Source of the DNA: CAIWHR01 sp963741355
GTDB lineage: Bacteria; Pseudomonadota; Gammaproteobacteria; Burkholderiales; Casimicrobiaceae
Direction: 5' to 3'
Assembly (NCBI GenBank): GCA_963741355.1
Contig: CAVUIG010000003.1
Span: 257,096 to 321,095 of the forward strand
Length of the DNA: 64,000 bases
Shown: positions 9,508-18,973 of the stretch, in pieces
Layout of the letters: each line of letters begins with the position of its first letter
Numbering within the stretch: position 1 is the stretch's first letter
Translations under genes and position numbers: made by a program
The notes under the pieces: model-generated
What the model was told of the DNA's origin: nothing
Databases searched by the model: none
The model's input: only the letters and a program-made list of their open reading frames with translations

Positions 9508-10821
9508 ATGGACGCCGACGGCCTCGTGCTGCGCCGCCTCGATTCGACCGCGCCGGATTTCGACGCAGCGTTCGCGGCGCTGATCGCGTTCGAAGCGGCG
9601 CAGGACCCCGCGGTCGACACGACCGTCGCGGCGATCGTCGCCGACGTGCGCGCGCGCGGCGACGCGGCGCTGCTCGATTACACCGCGCGGTTCGACCGCG
9701 TGAAGGCGGATTCCGTCGCGGCCCTCGAGATCTCCGCTTCGGAAATGCGGCTCGCCTACGACGCGCTGCCTGCCGCGCAGCGCGACGCGCTCGCCGTCGC
9801 GGCAGGGCGCGTGCGCGCCTACCACGAGCGGCAGAAGATGGAATCGTGGTCCTATCGCGAGCCCGACGGCAGCCGGCTTGGCCAGCAGGTCACGCCGCTC
9901 GACCGTGTCGGCGTCTACGTGCCCGGTGGCAAGGCGGCGTATCCGTCGACGGTGCTGATGAACGTGATCCCGGCGCACGTCGCCGGCGTCGGCGAGATCG
10001 TGATGGTCGTGCCCACTCCGGATGGCGTGCGCAATCCGCTCGTCCTCGCGGCAGCGCACCTGGCCGGCGTCTCGCGCGCGTTCGCGATCGGCGGCGCGCA
10101 GGCCGTCGCGGCGCTCGCCTACGGCACCGCGACGATCCCCGCGGTCGACAAGATCTGCGGCCCGGGCAACGCGTACGTCGCCGCCGCGAAGCGGCGTGTC
10201 TTCGGCACGGTCGGCATCGACATGGTCGCGGGCGTCTCCGAGATCCTGGTGATCGCCGACTCCACCGCGAATCCGGACTGGGTCGCCATGGATCTCTTCT
10301 CGCAGGCCGAGCATGACGAGCTCGCGCAGGCGATCCTGGTCTCGCCCGATTCGGCCTTGATCGATGCGGTCGCCGCAAGTGTGCGACGACAGCTGCCGCA
10401 GATGCCGCGCCGCGCCATCATCGCGGCCTCCTTCGCGCATCGCGGCGCGCTCGTCAAGGTGCGCGACTTGGCCGAGGCGGCCGCGATCTCCAATCGCGTC
10501 GCACCGGAGCACCTCGAGCTCGCGGTCGCCGATCCCGATGCGCTGCTGCCCGCGATCCGGCACGCCGGCGCGATCTTCATGGGACACCACGCGTCCGAGG
10601 CGCTGGGCGACTACTGCGCGGGACCCAACCACGTGCTGCCGACCGGCCGCACCGCGCGCTTCTCGTCGCCGCTCGGCGTCTATGATTTCCAGAAGCGCTC
10701 GAGCCTCCTCGACCTGTCGCCGCAGGCGGCGCGCACGCTGGGTCCCGTCGCGGCGACGCTCGCCGATGGCGAGGGGCTGCCCGCGCATGCCGCGAGCGCC
10801 CGCTACAGGCTCGACGAATGA
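9508..10821 (+). CDS. hisD: Histidinol dehydrogenase
   Basis: HisD (437 aa) oxidises L-histidinol to L-histidine in the last two steps, using NAD and a zinc ion. The sequence shows VPGGKAAYPSTVLMN, CGPGNAYVAAAKR and DLFSQAEHDE. The catalytic Glu-His pair lies in SNRVAPEHLELAVADP. Length and termini are normal. It follows hisG after 13 nt. Confidence 0.97.
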   Translation: MDADGLVLRRLDSTAPDFDAAFAALIAFEAAQDPAVDTTVAAIVADVRARGDAALLDYTARFDRVKADSVAALEISASEMRLAYDALPAAQRDALAVAAGRVRAYHERQKMESWSYREPDGSRLGQQVTPLDRVGVYVPGGKAAYPSTVLMNVIPAHVAGVGEIVMVVPTPDGVRNPLVLAAAHLAGVSRAFAIGGAQAVAALAYGTATIPAVDKICGPGNAYVAAAKRRVFGTVGIDMVAGVSEILVIADSTANPDWVAMDLFSQAEHDELAQAILVSPDSALIDAVAASVRRQLPQMPRRAIIAASFAHRGALVKVRDLAEAAAISNRVAPEHLELAVADPDALLPAIRHAGAIFMGHHASEALGDYCAGPNHVLPTGRTARFSSPLGVYDFQKRSSLLDLSPQAARTLGPVAATLADGEGLPAHAASARYRLDE

Positions 10822-10924
10822 GCGCGGCGGGCGAAGCCTAGGCCCGAAGGGCGCGTCGCCGCGCGATTGAGATGCGACCGACAATCGAACCCACCGATCC
10901 TCGCCGCCCGCCCGGAGGGCGCGA

Positions 10925-12001
10925 ATGAGCGAAGCCGCGAAATTCGTCGCGGCGGTGGTGCGGCCCGAGATCCGCGCGCTGGCGGCGTACAAGGTCGCCG
11001 ACGCCGCCGGCATGATCAAGCTCGACGCGATGGAGAATCCGTACACGCTGCCGGACGCACTGCGCGACACGGTCGGCGCCGCGGCGGCGGCCGTGTCCGT
11101 CAACCGCTATCCCGACGGCGACGCCGAGGCCGTGAAGACGGCGCTGCGCGCGCATTTCGACATTCCCGCCGGACTCGGCATCGTCCTCGGGAACGGCTCC
11201 GACGAACTCATCCACCTCGCGGCGCTGACGGTCGCGACCCCGGGCACGGCGATGCTCGCCCCCGATCCGTCGTTCGTGATGTATCGGCTGACGGCGCTGC
11301 TCTGCGGGATGCGCTTCGTCGGCGTGCCGCTCAAGCCCGGTTTCGCGCTCGATGCGGACGCGATGGAGGACGCGATCGCGCGCGAGGAGCCGGCGCTGGT
11401 GTTCATCGCGTGGCCGAACAACCCGACCGGCAATCTCTTCGCGGAGCGCGACGTCGAGCGGATCGTGCGCGCGGCGCCCGGCCTCGTCGTCGTCGACGAG
11501 GCGTACCACGCCTTCGCGCAGGTGAGCTTCCTGCCGCGCATCGCGGAGTTCGCGAACCTCGTCGTGCTGCGGACGGTCTCCAAGATCGGGATGGCGGGGC
11601 TGCGGCTGGGCTATGCGGTCGGCGCCCCGGAGTGGATCGCCGAATTGAACAAGGTGCGCCCGCCGTATAATGTCAACGGGTTCACGCAGGCCGTGGCGCC
11701 GGTGCTCCTTGCCGAGCGCGAGACGTTCGCCGCGCAGGCGCGGGCGATCGTCGCGGGACGCGCCGTGCTCGAGGCGGCGCTGGCGGCGCTGCCCGGTGTT
11801 ACAGTGCATCCGACGCAGACGAATTTCGTGCTGGCGCGAGTCCCCGACGCGGAGGGCTGGTTCGACGCGCTGCGCGCCGACCGGATCCTGGTGAAAAATT
11901 TACATGGCGCGCATCCGCTGCTCGAGAATTGCCTTCGCATCACGGTCGGCACGCCGGCCGAGAACGACGCGCTGATGGCATCGCTCCGACGACTTCAATG
12001 A
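10925..12001 (+). CDS. hisC: Histidinol-phosphate aminotransferase
   Basis: HisC (358 aa) is a PLP-dependent fold-type I aminotransferase acting on imidazole acetol phosphate. The N-terminal IKLDAMENPY and substrate region FIAWPNNPTGN are visible. The lysine that binds PLP lies in VLRTVSKIGMAGLRLGYAVG. A 103-nt gap separates it from hisD. Its TGA overlaps the hisB start. Confidence 0.96.
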   Translation: MSEAAKFVAAVVRPEIRALAAYKVADAAGMIKLDAMENPYTLPDALRDTVGAAAAAVSVNRYPDGDAEAVKTALRAHFDIPAGLGIVLGNGSDELIHLAALTVATPGTAMLAPDPSFVMYRLTALLCGMRFVGVPLKPGFALDADAMEDAIAREEPALVFIAWPNNPTGNLFAERDVERIVRAAPGLVVVDEAYHAFAQVSFLPRIAEFANLVVLRTVSKIGMAGLRLGYAVGAPEWIAELNKVRPPYNVNGFTQAVAPVLLAERETFAAQARAIVAGRAVLEAALAALPGVTVHPTQTNFVLARVPDAEGWFDALRADRILVKNLHGAHPLLENCLRITVGTPAENDALMASLRRLQ

Positions 12002-12603
12002 CCGACATGTCCAAGCCGCGCACCGCCCGGGTCGAGCGCAAGACCGCCGAAACGGCGATCACGGTCGAAGTGAACCTCGACGGCGCGGGCCGCGCCGTCC
12101 TCGCGACCGGAGTTCCGTTCCTCGACCACATGCTGGACCAGCTCGCGCGCCACGCGCAGGTCGATCTCGACGTCGCGGCGAAGGGCGATCTCCATATCGA
12201 CGCCCATCACACGGTCGAGGACATCGGCATCACGCTGGGGCAGGCGGTCCGGCAGGCGCTGGGCGACAAGGCCGGAATCGCCCGCTACGGGCACGCCTAC
12301 GTTCCGCTCGACGAGGCGCTTTCGCGCGTCGTCATCGACCTCTCGGGCCGGCCGGGCCTCGAATTCCACGTGCCCTTCACCCGCGCGATGATCGGCAGCT
12401 TCGACGTCGACCTCGCGCACGAATTCTTCCAGGGATTCGTCAATCACGCGCAAGTCACGCTGCATGTGGACAATCTTCGCGGCGCCAACGCGCATCATCA
12501 GGCCGAGACGGTGTTCAAGGCCTTCGCCCGCGCGCTGCGGATGGCCGTGGCGCACGATCCGCGCGCGGCAGGCGCCATTCCATCGACCAAAGGGGCGCTC
12601 TGA
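11998..12603 (+). CDS. hisB: Imidazoleglycerol-phosphate dehydratase
   Basis: HisB (201 aa) is the monofunctional dehydratase, without the phosphatase domain of enterobacterial HisB. The two metal-binding motifs are present: GVPFLDHMLDQLARHAQ with DAHHTVEDIG, and the second pair LAHEFFQGFVNHAQ with GANAHHQAETVFK. The start overlaps hisC (ATGA). The gap of 166 nt to hisH contains no gene. Some betaproteobacteria have a marC gene there, which is absent here. Confidence 0.96.
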   Translation: MTDMSKPRTARVERKTAETAITVEVNLDGAGRAVLATGVPFLDHMLDQLARHAQVDLDVAAKGDLHIDAHHTVEDIGITLGQAVRQALGDKAGIARYGHAYVPLDEALSRVVIDLSGRPGLEFHVPFTRAMIGSFDVDLAHEFFQGFVNHAQVTLHVDNLRGANAHHQAETVFKAFARALRMAVAHDPRAAGAIPSTKGAL

Positions 12604-12769
12604 TCGGTTGACCGATCCGGCTGCGGGCGCGGAGCGGCGTCTTCGATGCATATCGATGCCGCCGTGAAATTCTTTCATTACGCCTCCGATTCGATCCTTC
12701 GCGGCGCAAATTGCGCGCCATCCGTCACCCCAGCGCGCTGGCCATCCGACATTCGACCCCTGAATTCCG

Positions 12770-13414
12770 ATGCCCGACATTGCCGTCGTCGACTACGGAA
12801 TGGGCAACCTGCGCTCGGTGGCCAAGGCACTCGCGCATGTCGCGCCTGACTGCAGCGTGATCGTGAGCGCCGACCCGAGGACGATCGGCGAGGCGGACCG
12901 CGTCGTGCTGCCCGGCCAGAGCGCGATGCCGGACTGCATGCGCAGCCTCGACGCCGCCGGATTGCGCGACGCCGTGATGGACGCCGCGGCCAGCCGGCCC
13001 TTCCTCGGCATCTGCCTTGGATTGCAGATGCTGTTCGATGCGAGCGAAGAGGGGCCCACCGCCGGGCTCGGCATCCTGCGCGGAGACGTCGTGCGGTTCC
13101 GTGACGCGGCGATGACGGCGCCGGGAGGCGCGCGGCTCAAGGTTCCGCACATGGGATGGAGCCCCGTCGACCAGGCGCGCGCCCATCCGCTCTGGCGCGG
13201 CATTCCCGACGCGAGCCGGTTCTACTTCGCGCACAGTTTCCATCCCGACCCGGCCGACCCGGACGTCATCGCGGGCACGGCCGACTATCCGGCGCCGTTT
13301 ACTTGCGCCATCACCCGGGCTAATATCTTCGCGACGCAATTCCATCCGGAAAAAAGCGACCGCGTCGGACTCCAGCTGCTCGCCAATTTCGTCGTCTGGG
13401 ACGGACGCAGCTGA
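12770..13414 (+). CDS. hisH: Imidazole glycerol phosphate synthase, glutaminase subunit
   Basis: HisH (214 aa) is the class I glutamine amidotransferase that feeds ammonia to HisF. The nucleophile Cys lies in FLGICLGLQMLFD, and the His-Glu of the triad in TQFHPEKSDRVG. The N-terminal VVDYGMGNLRSVAKAL is typical. It is followed after 91 nt by hisA. Confidence 0.96.
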   Translation: MPDIAVVDYGMGNLRSVAKALAHVAPDCSVIVSADPRTIGEADRVVLPGQSAMPDCMRSLDAAGLRDAVMDAAASRPFLGICLGLQMLFDASEEGPTAGLGILRGDVVRFRDAAMTAPGGARLKVPHMGWSPVDQARAHPLWRGIPDASRFYFAHSFHPDPADPDVIAGTADYPAPFTCAITRANIFATQFHPEKSDRVGLQLLANFVVWDGRS

Positions 13415-13505
13415 TCGCTCGTCCCGCGCGCATCCTTTCCCCGCAGACCCCCCGCGCCGATCACGCGCCCGCCCACCCACTTCGCCGGATTCCTCCGAGC
13501 TCCCC

Positions 13506-14246
13506 ATGCAAATCATTCCCGCGATCGACATCAAGGACGGACACTGCGTTCGCCTGAAGCAGGGGGAGATGCATTCGGCGACCGTGTTCTCCGAGGACCC
13601 CGCCGCGATGGCGCAGCACTGGCTGGAGCAGGGCGCGCAGCGGCTGCACCTCGTGGACCTCAACGGCGCGGTGGCGGGCGTGCCGAAGAACGAGCTCGCG
13701 ATCCGCGAGATCACGAGCGTGATCGGCGAGGAGATCCCGGTGCAGCTGGGCGGCGGCATCCGCGATCTCGACACGATCGAGCGCTACCTCGACGACGGCA
13801 TCACCTACGTGATCATCGGCACCGCCGCGGTGAAGAACCCGGGTTTCCTGCACGACGCCTGCTATGCGTTCCCCGGCCACATCATCGTCGGACTCGACGC
13901 GCGCGACGGCAAGGTCGCGACCGACGGCTGGTCGAAGATGACCGGGCACGACGTCGTCGATCTCGCCAAGAAATTCCAGGACTACGGCGTCGAGGCGATC
14001 ATCTACACCGACATCGGGCGCGACGGCATGCTCACCGGGATCAACGTCGAGGCGACGGTGCGGCTCGCGCGCGAGCTCAAGATCCCCGTGATCGCGTCGG
14101 GCGGCATCGCCTCGATCGCCGACATCGAGGCGCTGCTGCCTTTCGAAAAGGAAGGCATCGTCGGCGCGATCGCCGGCCGCGCGCTCTACGAAGGCAAGCT
14201 GGTGTTCAAGGATGCGCTCAAGGCGGCGAAGGGCGGCGCCGGTTGA
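13506..14246 (+). CDS. hisA: ProFAR isomerase
   Basis: HisA (246 aa) is a (beta/alpha)8 barrel enzyme that isomerises the phosphoribosylformimino intermediate. The catalytic Asp residues lie in IPAIDIKDGHCVRLKQGEM and IYTDIGRDGMLTGINVE. Phosphate-binding glycines lie in IASGGIASIADI and AIAGRALYEGK. The gene is intact and of normal length. Confidence 0.97.
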   Translation: MQIIPAIDIKDGHCVRLKQGEMHSATVFSEDPAAMAQHWLEQGAQRLHLVDLNGAVAGVPKNELAIREITSVIGEEIPVQLGGGIRDLDTIERYLDDGITYVIIGTAAVKNPGFLHDACYAFPGHIIVGLDARDGKVATDGWSKMTGHDVVDLAKKFQDYGVEAIIYTDIGRDGMLTGINVEATVRLARELKIPVIASGGIASIADIEALLPFEKEGIVGAIAGRALYEGKLVFKDALKAAKGGAG

Positions 14247-14265
14247 GCTTCAGCTGAGAGCCGAA

Positions 14266-15027
14266 ATGGGCCTCGCCAAGCGCATCATTCCCTGTCTCGA
14301 CATTGCCGAAGGGCGCGTCGTGAAGGGCGTCAACTTCGTCAATCTGCGCGACGCCGGGGATCCGGTCGAGGTCGCGCGCCGCTACGACGACGAGGGCGCC
14401 GACGAGCTCGCGTTCCTCGACATCCGGGCGAGCATCGAGACGCGCGGGCTCCTCTACGAGATGATCGAGGCGGTCGCCGATCAGGTGTTCATTCCGCTGA
14501 CCGTCGGCGGCGGCGTCAATTCGGTCGACGACATCCGCGCGCTGCTCAACGCGGGCGCCGACAAGGTCAGCATCAACACGGCCGGCGTCCGCAATCCGGC
14601 GCTGTTCGAGGCGGCGTCGGCGCGCTACGGGGCGCAGTGCATCGTCGCCGCGATCGACGCCAAGCAGTCGGCGCCGGAAGCCTGGGAGGTATTCACGCAC
14701 GGCGGGCGCACGCCGACCGGCCTCAACGCGGTCGAATGGGCGCGCGAAGTGGTCGCCCGCGGCGCCGGCGAGATCCTTCTCACCAGCATGGACCGCGACG
14801 GCGCGCGCACGGGATTCGACCTCGCGCTCACGCGCGCGATCGTCGACGCGGTCGAGGTGCCGGTGATCGCGTCCGGCGGCGTCGGGTCGCTGCAGCACCT
14901 GGTCGACGGCGTCACCGTCGGCGGCGCGGACGCCGTGCTCGCCGCCTCGATCTTTCATTACGGTGAGTTCACCATACAGCAGGCCAAGGCGGCGATGGCT
15001 GCCGCGGGCATCGAGATGCGGACGTAG
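14266..15027 (+). CDS. hisF: Imidazole glycerol phosphate synthase, cyclase subunit
   Basis: HisF (253 aa) is the barrel-shaped cyclase subunit that works with HisH. It contains the catalytic Asp in IIPCLDIAEGRVVKGVNF and the second in LLTSMDRDGARTGFDL. The start ATG at 14266 gives the standard N-terminus MGLAKRIIPCLD. Candidate starts further upstream would run into the end of hisA. Confidence 0.97.
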   Translation: MGLAKRIIPCLDIAEGRVVKGVNFVNLRDAGDPVEVARRYDDEGADELAFLDIRASIETRGLLYEMIEAVADQVFIPLTVGGGVNSVDDIRALLNAGADKVSINTAGVRNPALFEAASARYGAQCIVAAIDAKQSAPEAWEVFTHGGRTPTGLNAVEWAREVVARGAGEILLTSMDRDGARTGFDLALTRAIVDAVEVPVIASGGVGSLQHLVDGVTVGGADAVLAASIFHYGEFTIQQAKAAMAAAGIEMRT

Positions 15028-15062
15028 CGGCGGCGCCGCACGCGATCGGGAGGAATCCGGAC

Positions 15063-15452
15063 ATGAGCGCATGGATCGAAGAGGTGAAGTGGCAGAGCGA
15101 CGGCCTCGTTCCCGCGATCGCGCAGGAAGTCGGGACGGCCAAGGTGCTGACCCTCGCCTGGATGAACCGCGAAGCGCTGGAAGCCACGGCGCGCACGGGC
15201 GAAGTGCATTACTGGTCGCGCACGAGGAACAAGCTCTGGCGCAAGGGCGAGCAATCGGGCCATGTCCAGCTCGTGCAGGAGATCCGCCTCGATTGCGACA
15301 ACGACGTGATTCTCGTCATCGTCGAGCAGGTCGGCGGCATCGCCTGCCACACGGGGCGCGAGCACTGCTTCTACCAGCGGCTGGAGGACGACCACTGGGA
15401 GCCGGTCGAGCCGGTGCTGAAGGATCCGCAGGTCATCTATGGCCCCGGCTGA
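15063..15452 (+). CDS. hisI: Phosphoribosyl-AMP cyclohydrolase
   Basis: HisI (129 aa) opens the adenine ring of PR-AMP. Zinc and magnesium ligands are in LDCDNDVILV and GGIACHTGREHCFY, and the core motif is WSRTRNKLWRKGEQSGH. The cyclohydrolase and pyrophosphohydrolase are separate proteins here, as usual in this group. The gene overlaps hisE by 14 nt. Confidence 0.96.
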   Translation: MSAWIEEVKWQSDGLVPAIAQEVGTAKVLTLAWMNREALEATARTGEVHYWSRTRNKLWRKGEQSGHVQLVQEIRLDCDNDVILVIVEQVGGIACHTGREHCFYQRLEDDHWEPVEPVLKDPQVIYGPG

Positions 15453-15789
15453 AAAGCGCGAGCCCGGCGGCGCCGGGGACGTGCTCGACCGGCTCGCGGC
15501 CACCATCGCGGCGCGCCGGGGGGCCGATCCCGCGAGCTCGTATGTCGCCGCGCTCCTCGCGAAAGGCGACGACGCGATCCTGAAGAAGATCGGCGAGGAG
15601 GCGACCGAGACGGTCATGGCCGCGAAGGACGGTGATAAACTTCGCATCACCGCCGAGGTGGCGGACCTCTGGTTCCACTGCCTCGTGCTGCTCGCGCAGC
15701 ACGGCCTTTCCCCCGCCGACGTCCGCGCGGAGCTCGCGCGGCGGGAAGGCACATCGGGAATCGCCGAAAAAGCGGCGCGCAAGGCCTGA
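15439..15789 (+). CDS. hisE: Phosphoribosyl-ATP pyrophosphatase
   Basis: HisE (116 aa) removes pyrophosphate from PR-ATP. The MazG-like helical core with metal ligands is visible in KKIGEEATETVMAAKDGD and EVADLWFHCLVLLAQHGL. It starts within the end of hisI, so the two are translationally coupled. This is the last his gene in the run. Confidence 0.95.
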   Translation: MAPAEKREPGGAGDVLDRLAATIAARRGADPASSYVAALLAKGDDAILKKIGEEATETVMAAKDGDKLRITAEVADLWFHCLVLLAQHGLSPADVRAELARREGTSGIAEKAARKA

Positions 15790-15894
15790 CGGCGGCGCGG
15801 CCGACGACGGCACGCAAAGGCAGGCAGGGCGAAGGCGGCGGGCGGCGGCGCGGCGCTCCGTCGGCGTGCCGCGTGCCACATGTGGAGAGCGAAC

Positions 15895-16245
15895 GTGCAG
15901 GACTGCATCTTCTGCAAGATCGTGCGGGGCGAGATTCCGGCCCGGAAGGTCTACGAGGACGACGACGTGCTGGCGTTCCACGACATCCATCCGCAGGCGC
16001 CCGTGCATTTCATGGTCATTCCCAAGCGGCACATCGGCTCGCTTTCCGACGTGACGCAGGACGATGCGGGCGTGCTGGGCAAGATCATGACGCTCGCCGG
16101 CCGCCTCGCCCGCGAGCAGGGATCGCCCGACGGCTTCCGGACCATCATCAACACCGGCAGGATCGGGCGCCAGGACGTGATGCACGTCCACCTGCACATT
16201 CTCGGCGGCACGGTGCCGCTGGGCCGCATGCTGCCGAGCAGCTGA
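15895..16245 (+). CDS. HIT-family nucleotide-binding hydrolase
   Basis: This is a histidine-triad protein of about 116 aa with Cys-rich start DCIFCKIVRGEIPA and the triad motif in DVMHVHLHILGG. HINT-type proteins hydrolyse adenosine phosphoramidates; the cellular substrate here is unknown. The GTG at 15895 follows a GGAGAG ribosome site. An in-frame ATG at 15880 is the alternative. The position between hisE and tatA is a conserved betaproteobacterial order. Confidence 0.92.
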   Translation: MQDCIFCKIVRGEIPARKVYEDDDVLAFHDIHPQAPVHFMVIPKRHIGSLSDVTQDDAGVLGKIMTLAGRLAREQGSPDGFRTIINTGRIGRQDVMHVHLHILGGTVPLGRMLPSS

Positions 16246-16264
16246 ACGACATCAGGAGAGCGAC

Positions 16265-16501
16265 ATGGGTGGACTTAGCATCTGGCACTGGCTGATCGTA
16301 CTGCTGGTCGTCGTGCTCATCTTCGGCACCAAGAAGCTGCGCAACATCGGGCAGGACCTGGGCGGTGCCGTGAAGGGCTTCAAGGAAGGCATGAAGGGCG
16401 CCGAGACCGAAGCCGATGCCGCGAAGACGGCGGAGGCGCCTCCCGGGCAGATCGGCGGGACGACGATCGAAGGCGAGGTCAAGAAGGAAAAGACGTCGTA
16501 G
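16265..16501 (+). CDS. tatA: Twin-arginine translocase subunit TatA
   Basis: TatA (78 aa) forms the protein-conducting part of the Tat pathway. It has one N-terminal helix (IWHWLIVLLVVVLIFG), the hinge TKKLRNIGQDLGGAVKGFKEGMK as an amphipathic helix, and a charged tail. The ribosome site AGGAGAG lies just before the ATG. Confidence 0.96.
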   Translation: MGGLSIWHWLIVLLVVVLIFGTKKLRNIGQDLGGAVKGFKEGMKGAETEADAAKTAEAPPGQIGGTTIEGEVKKEKTS

Positions 16502-16588
16502 GGCCGTGCGTCCGGCGTCGGGCGCGGCGGCGCGTCACGCCTCCCGCCGAATGCTCCTCGCCCCACGCTCGCCGCGACAGGCCCTTGC

Positions 16589-17041
16589 ATGTTCGACATC
16601 GGCTTCTCTGAAATCGTCGTCATCGCGGTCGTCGCGCTGATCGTCATCGGCCCCGAGCGGCTGCCCAAGACCGCCAAGACGCTCGGCCTCCTGTTCGGCC
16701 GCCTCCAGCGGTACGTCGCGGACGTCAAGGCCGACATCAACCGCGAGCTCGAGCTCGAGGAGCTTCGCAAGCTGCAGCACGACGTGCAATCCGCCGCGAA
16801 GGACATCGAAACGACGATGAGCAACGCGGCGCGCGACGTCGAGTCCGGAACGCGCAAGCTCGAGTCGGAGCTCAACGCTGTGCCCGAGACGGCACCGTCC
16901 ACGCCGGGGGTCGAGGCGTCCGCGCCGGCGCCCGCCGCGGCGCCCTCGAACGCCGCGCCCTCCGACACCGCGACGCCGGGCGCGACTGACGCCGCAGCCG
17001 CGACGCGCCAGGCGTCGCTTCCGGGATTCGAGCGTGGCTGA
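16589..17041 (+). CDS. tatB: Twin-arginine translocase subunit TatB
   Basis: TatB (150 aa) shares the TatA topology and forms the substrate receptor with TatC. The hallmark N-terminus is MFDIGFSEIVVIAVVALIVIGPERLP. It is followed by a long amphipathic and coiled-coil region rich in Glu and Lys, and an Ala/Pro-rich tail. A likely client in this window is the Rieske protein PetA. Confidence 0.95.
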   Translation: MFDIGFSEIVVIAVVALIVIGPERLPKTAKTLGLLFGRLQRYVADVKADINRELELEELRKLQHDVQSAAKDIETTMSNAARDVESGTRKLESELNAVPETAPSTPGVEASAPAPAAAPSNAAPSDTATPGATDAAAATRQASLPGFERG

Positions 17042-17068
17042 TCCGCGCGGCGCTGCGGGCCCCCGCCG

Positions 17069-17848
17069 ATGAGCAGCGAACCGGCATCGGAGGGCGTGCA
17101 GGAAACGTTCATCTCGCATCTCATCGAGCTGCGCTCGCGGCTGATGCGCTCGATCATCGCCGTCGTCGTGGTGCTGCTGGCGCTGGTCCCGTTCGCCAAG
17201 AGCATCTACGCGGCGCTCGCCGCGCCGCTCATGCGGGTGCTGCCGGCGGGCGCGACGATGATCGCGACCGACGTCACCGGCACATTCCTCGTCCCGCTCA
17301 AGGTGACGCTGATGACGGCGTTCGTCGTCGCGCTGCCCTATGTGCTCTGGCAGATGTGGGCGTTCATCGCCCCCGGGCTCTACCAGCACGAGCGCAAGCT
17401 GGCGCTGCCCGTGCTGGTGTCGAGCTTCATCTTCTTCCTGGTCGGGATGGCGTTCGCGTATTTCGTTGTGTTCCCGGTGGCCTTCGGATTCTTCGCCGGG
17501 TACGCGCCGGCCGGCGTGACAATGATGACCGACATCGACAAGTATCTGTCGTTCGTGCTGACCATGTTCATCGCCTTCGGCATCACGTTCGAGACGCCGG
17601 TGATCGTGATCGTGCTGGTGCGCTTCGGCGTCGTCAGCCTCGACAAGCTCAAGAGCGTGCGCCCCTACATGATCGTCGGCGCGTTCATCGTCGGCGCGAT
17701 CTTCACGCCGCCCGACGTCGTGTCGCAGCTCCTGCTCGCCGTTCCGCTGTGGCTGCTGTTCGAGCTGGGGCTCTTCCTCGCGCGCTTCGTCAAGCGCCCG
17801 GCGTCGAGGGAGGACGAGGCGGCGCGCGACGCGGCGGCGGCGAAGTAG
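17069..17848 (+). CDS. tatC: Twin-arginine translocase subunit TatC
   Basis: TatC (259 aa) is a six-helix membrane protein that recognises twin-arginine signals. The N-terminal FISHLIELRSRL, the periplasmic loop region and MTDIDKYLSFVLTMFIAFGITFETPV are diagnostic. It ends the tat operon, and the next gene downstream is not part of the usual neighbourhood. Confidence 0.96.
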   Translation: MSSEPASEGVQETFISHLIELRSRLMRSIIAVVVVLLALVPFAKSIYAALAAPLMRVLPAGATMIATDVTGTFLVPLKVTLMTAFVVALPYVLWQMWAFIAPGLYQHERKLALPVLVSSFIFFLVGMAFAYFVVFPVAFGFFAGYAPAGVTMMTDIDKYLSFVLTMFIAFGITFETPVIVIVLVRFGVVSLDKLKSVRPYMIVGAFIVGAIFTPPDVVSQLLLAVPLWLLFELGLFLARFVKRPASREDEAARDAAAAK

Positions 17849-17992
17849 CGTACCCCTGGGTTTTCGCCATGCTTCGCCCCCCAAAGCTGCCGGTCCGAAC
17901 CGGTGTAGCATATTTGAATTGGACTGCCGCGTCGCAGATTCGCATTGCGACGACGGCAGCCGATGATCACTCCAAACATGAAAGGACGTGTC

Positions 17993-18259
17993 ATGAAGAG
18001 TCTCCTCGTTGTCACGGCGATCATCCTATTCGCCAGCACCACCGCTTTCGCGGCCAACTCATCCTGTGAAGCGCAGGCTGTAGAGAAGAAACTCGCGGGG
18101 GCCGCCAAGTCGAGCTTCATCAAGAAATGCGACAAGGACGCGGCAGAAGCAGCGACGACGGCTTGCACGACCCAGGCAACGGAGAAGAAGTTGGCCGGTG
18201 CCGCGAAGTCGAGCTTTATGAAGAAATGCGTAAAGGATGCAACGACGGAGACGAAGTAG
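17993..18259 (+). CDS. Small secreted PsiF-repeat protein
   Basis: This 88-aa protein has a clear signal peptide (MKSLLVVTAIILFASTTAFA) and then two tandem copies of a module of about 34 residues with core KKLAGAAKSSF(I/M)KKC. The first residues of each module include a Cys (SSCEAQ, TACTTQ). This matches the PsiF repeat family, named after a phosphate-starvation-inducible E. coli protein of unknown function. The ATG at 17993 follows AAAGGA. Base use is visibly more A/T-rich than tatC, which suggests a different origin. Confidence 0.75.
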   Translation: MKSLLVVTAIILFASTTAFAANSSCEAQAVEKKLAGAAKSSFIKKCDKDAAEAATTACTTQATEKKLAGAAKSSFMKKCVKDATTETK

Positions 18260-18973
18260 ACAGATTGCCCCGGGGCAAATCGCTGCCTTCTTGACAACGC
18301 CGGATCGGAGTTCGGTCTTGTGACAGCTCTTGCCGGGACCCGGCGTTGGCGAGTGCGGCGAAGTCACGCGGGTGCGCGCGTAGTGGATTATTGCGAATGA
18401 GGTCAAACGCGGACCGCCATTGATGTTGTCGCCGGAACAGCAGAAGGTGGCCGCGGAAGCCGCGAGGGCGAAGGGCTAATTAAGGACGAGAAGCAGTGGC
18501 GGCGCCGCGTCGTGCGGCGCTGCCGCAATTGACTTGCGTCACCCGGCAACTCCAAACGTCCGCTTTGGAGAGGTCCGACCGTCCCGCTATGGGACGAAAG
18601 CCGTCGTTGACGAATGTCTGCTAACGGCCAGAAGCGGCCATACGAGCTCCGGTCCATCGCCTCGCCAGTGCCGTGGTCGCGGAATACCACCCGCTGCGAT
18701 TCGCGCCGTAGCCGCCTGCGCCTGCCGGGGCCCCGCTTAAAGAGGACCTCGCCGCAGCGAGAACTCAGTCTCGCCGAACGGTTCCCGTGGCGTTGCCACC
18801 GCCGGCCCGGGCGGCCGCGCGCCGCGTTCGATTGATTCCAATGTGCGGATGCAGTAGTTTTGTCTGCCGCGCGCGGCATCTTCATTTCGAGCAAGCGCGG
18901 GGCAAGCCGATCGTTGAGCGCGCATGCCTGGAGCGTGCGAGCGTCGGCAATGGCTTCCCCCGGAGGTGTTCGC
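18260..18973. other. 714-nt intergenic region without a recognisable gene
   Basis: No protein with family features is found on either strand. A perfect 14-nt palindrome TTGCCCCGGGGCAA lies at 18265-18278, just after the PsiF-like gene, without a T-run. Around 18609-18640 lies an imperfect palindrome of the type TCTGCTAACGGCCAGAAGCGG, resembling one near 46815. A GGAGGT ribosome site precedes the next gene. Confidence 0.5.

Noticed and set aside
12592..12600. Further ACCAAAGG operator in hisB
   Set aside because: It is a single half-site inside conserved coding sequence (STKGAL) without a palindrome, so probably chance.
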